This document shows, one piece after another, positions 62,647 through 64,000 of a stretch of DNA of 64,000 bases (the first letter of the stretch is position 1; the number at the start of each line of letters is the position of its first letter). This stretch comes from Psychroflexus tropicus DSM 15496 (lineage in GTDB: Bacteria; Bacteroidota; Bacteroidia; Flavobacteriales; Flavobacteriaceae). The translations under genes and the position numbers were made by a program. The notes under the pieces were generated by a model. That model saw nothing but the letters and a program-made list of their open reading frames with translations, did not search any database and was not told where the DNA came from. Where the stretch lies: positions 603,218 through 667,217 of the forward strand of contig NZ_KB905343.1 in assembly GCF_000378765.1 (NCBI RefSeq), written 5' to 3'.

Positions 62647-64000
62647 CTACGTTTGCTTCTCCTGCTTATCGGGTATTTGAAGGTTTACATAGTGGTTGTG
62701 TTTGGGGTGGTCAAGCAATCCTGACTCCACAAACTTCTTGATATAGCCTTCTGCAGTTTTAGACTTTATTCCCAATCTATCAGCTGCACTCACATACGTC
62801 TTGCGATCAAAGGTTTTGGGTAAGGCATCTAAGAACTGCTGGCGAATGTTCTTACGCTTTTTCATGGTTTCTTCCTTGGGCATTTGTGTGTAGACCTTAT
62901 CGCTGTGTTTTAGCAACACATTCACCATATTTAAGGCTGTCTGGTAGTCTTGGTCTGTACATACCAATCTTTCTGATATATCACCTGTTTCCATGGTTCT
63001 GAGCACGGTTAGAATCATGGCTATTCTAAAGGCTATGAGTCCGCTTCTTCGGACTATGCTGGCAATATCAATACCCTGTAAAGAAATGTACTGTGCTTGC
63101 TTCTCTTGGAAGAATGCATTGAACTTTTGCTTTTGCTCTTGAGTCAAGTCAAAACGTAATTCAGGGCTTGCCTGAAGAATTTTGTAAAGTTCATAAAACT
63201 CAGCCCCCAATCGGTCGAAATAGGCATCTAAACCTTCGTCTGTGTTCACTGCAAACACATCATTCCATTCAGGCTTGATATTCATGCTGTAGAACATAAA
63301 TCTGCTGAATAAGCCGTTCTCTGCATTTGGTATGAGCGTTGAAACCTGTTTAGGTGTACCTGAGAGCATTGCCGAAAGGCAAGGGTTCTCAATTTCAACA
63401 TACTCCTGATCTGTTCTGCGGTAGTAAGAAATGGTTTCGTGGTGAAAGGCTTTACGGAAGCCGTCACTGTAGTTACCATGCTCTGATTTGAACGCCTGGG
63501 CAAGTGTATCGCCTTCTGTTTCAAATATCAGTCCTTTACCTTCGCTATCATTCAAGAGTTGGTATGCTCCCGTGCTGCTATTATTGGCAGGTATAAAGAG
63601 CATCTTTTCAGGTGGACGTGTGGGCTTCTCCATATCGTCATCCTTTCCTTTTTTAGAATTGTAGGCTTTCAGGTCAGCATCATACTGCTGCTTCCTGAGC
63701 TTTGATTCTTCTCTTAACTGCTTGTGAATTGGACTCACCAATTTACGGCAGTAGGCAAGGTTTCCTTTGCCTGCCGAGGCTTGGGCAGTTACAAATAGGA
63801 AGAGGTTTGCATACACTTTCTTGCCACCATAGATACCGAATACATGCGGTAAACATGCGCTAAGTGTTACCAAGCTACCGAGAAGAATAATATCTCGTTC
63901 TTCATCAGAAGTAGCATGGTGAACCACCTTTTGCAGGAACTCAGGAAGTTGCGGATATAAAGAACCTGGGAAAGTAGGCATGCCTTTTTCATCCTGAGGT
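62647..64000 (-). CDS. DUF3987 primase/helicase-type protein, 5' end cut by window
   Basis: The frame is open to the window edge and continues upstream of the ATG at 63981 (PQDEKG precedes it), so the N-terminus is missing. At least 450 residues are visible: PLYPQLPEFLQKV-type start, P-loop VTAQASAGKGN (Walker A), then NSSTGAYQLLNDSEGKGLIFETEGDTLAQA and SAMLSGTPKQVSTLIPNAENGLFSRFMFY, the landmarks of DUF3987 proteins carried by Bacteroidota mobile elements, often with a primase-like part upstream. C-terminus ends in a winged-helix-like segment (YVSAADRLGIKSKTAEGYIKKF). Confidence 0.85.
   Translation of the reverse strand, partial: PQDEKGMPTFPGSLYPQLPEFLQKVVHHATSDEERDIILLGSLVTLSACLPHVFGIYGGKKVYANLFLFVTAQASAGKGNLAYCRKLVSPIHKQLREESKLRKQQYDADLKAYNSKKGKDDDMEKPTRPPEKMLFIPANNSSTGAYQLLNDSEGKGLIFETEGDTLAQAFKSEHGNYSDGFRKAFHHETISYYRRTDQEYVEIENPCLSAMLSGTPKQVSTLIPNAENGLFSRFMFYSMNIKPEWNDVFAVNTDEGLDAYFDRLGAEFYELYKILQASPELRFDLTQEQKQKFNAFFQEKQAQYISLQGIDIASIVRRSGLIAFRIAMILTVLRTMETGDISERLVCTDQDYQTALNMVNVLLKHSDKVYTQMPKEETMKKRKNIRQQFLDALPKTFDRKTYVSAADRLGIKSKTAEGYIKKFVESGLLDHPKHNHYVNLQIPDKQEKQT

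Overview
The window comes from a low-GC member of the Bacteroidota, most likely a marine or saline Flavobacteriia. Evidence seen: a PorT/SprT-type secretion protein beside UbiE, several secreted proteins ending in type IX secretion (T9SS) sorting domains, TamA-like and other outer-membrane proteins, a laminarinase-type GH16 enzyme, an AlkB-type hydroxylase, and a promoter matching the Bacteroidota primary-sigma consensus (TTTG-N19-TAnnTTTG). I see no tRNA, rRNA or CRISPR array.

Layout. 1-24.8 kb is ordinary chromosome: envelope biogenesis (TamA-like protein, PorT), UbiE, TrkAH potassium uptake, a PQQ-type sugar dehydrogenase with a c-type cytochrome, an exported Dps-like protein, alcohol dehydrogenase, a divergent Lrp-type regulator and asnB, a RhlE-type helicase, phospholipase A, an SLC13 transporter and a SatD-DUF3307 pair with a striking triple operator. 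24.9-30 kb is a T9SS cargo locus formed by tandem duplication (DUF6252 lipoprotein + lipase-like protein, twice; one hydrolase copy truncated) next to a frameshifted gene. 30.5-36.2 kb holds a GT90 glycosyltransferase, a GH16 glucanase and an S9 peptidase. 36-48.7 kb carries AlkB and many small lipoproteins and membrane proteins; it is a decay zone with at least five broken genes, including an orphan 3' piece of mnmE.

From about 49 kb to the right edge the character changes and looks like an integrated mobile element or defence island, although no integrase or att site is visible. It contains a DUF6266 protein, a small caspase/CHAT-like protein, about 0.75 kb of GC-rich gene-free DNA, and a long minus-strand defence operon. 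In transcription order the operon reads: XRE regulator, four-helix-bundle protein, type III methyltransferase (Mod), Abi_2 HEPN protein, type III restriction subunit (Res), SNF2 helicase with a PLD-like N-terminus, DUF4391. A DUF3987 primase-type protein lies upstream of it.

The most interesting part is the Abi_2 gene inside the restriction-modification operon. It has its own consensus promoter, then a leader with a GC-rich hairpin plus T-tract, then a second perfect inverted repeat covering the Abi start codon. This fits an AbiF-type RNA-protein toxin or defence module carried as a guest cassette. The Abi gene is bracketed by copies of one AT-rich repeat, and related sequence also flanks the four-helix-bundle gene.
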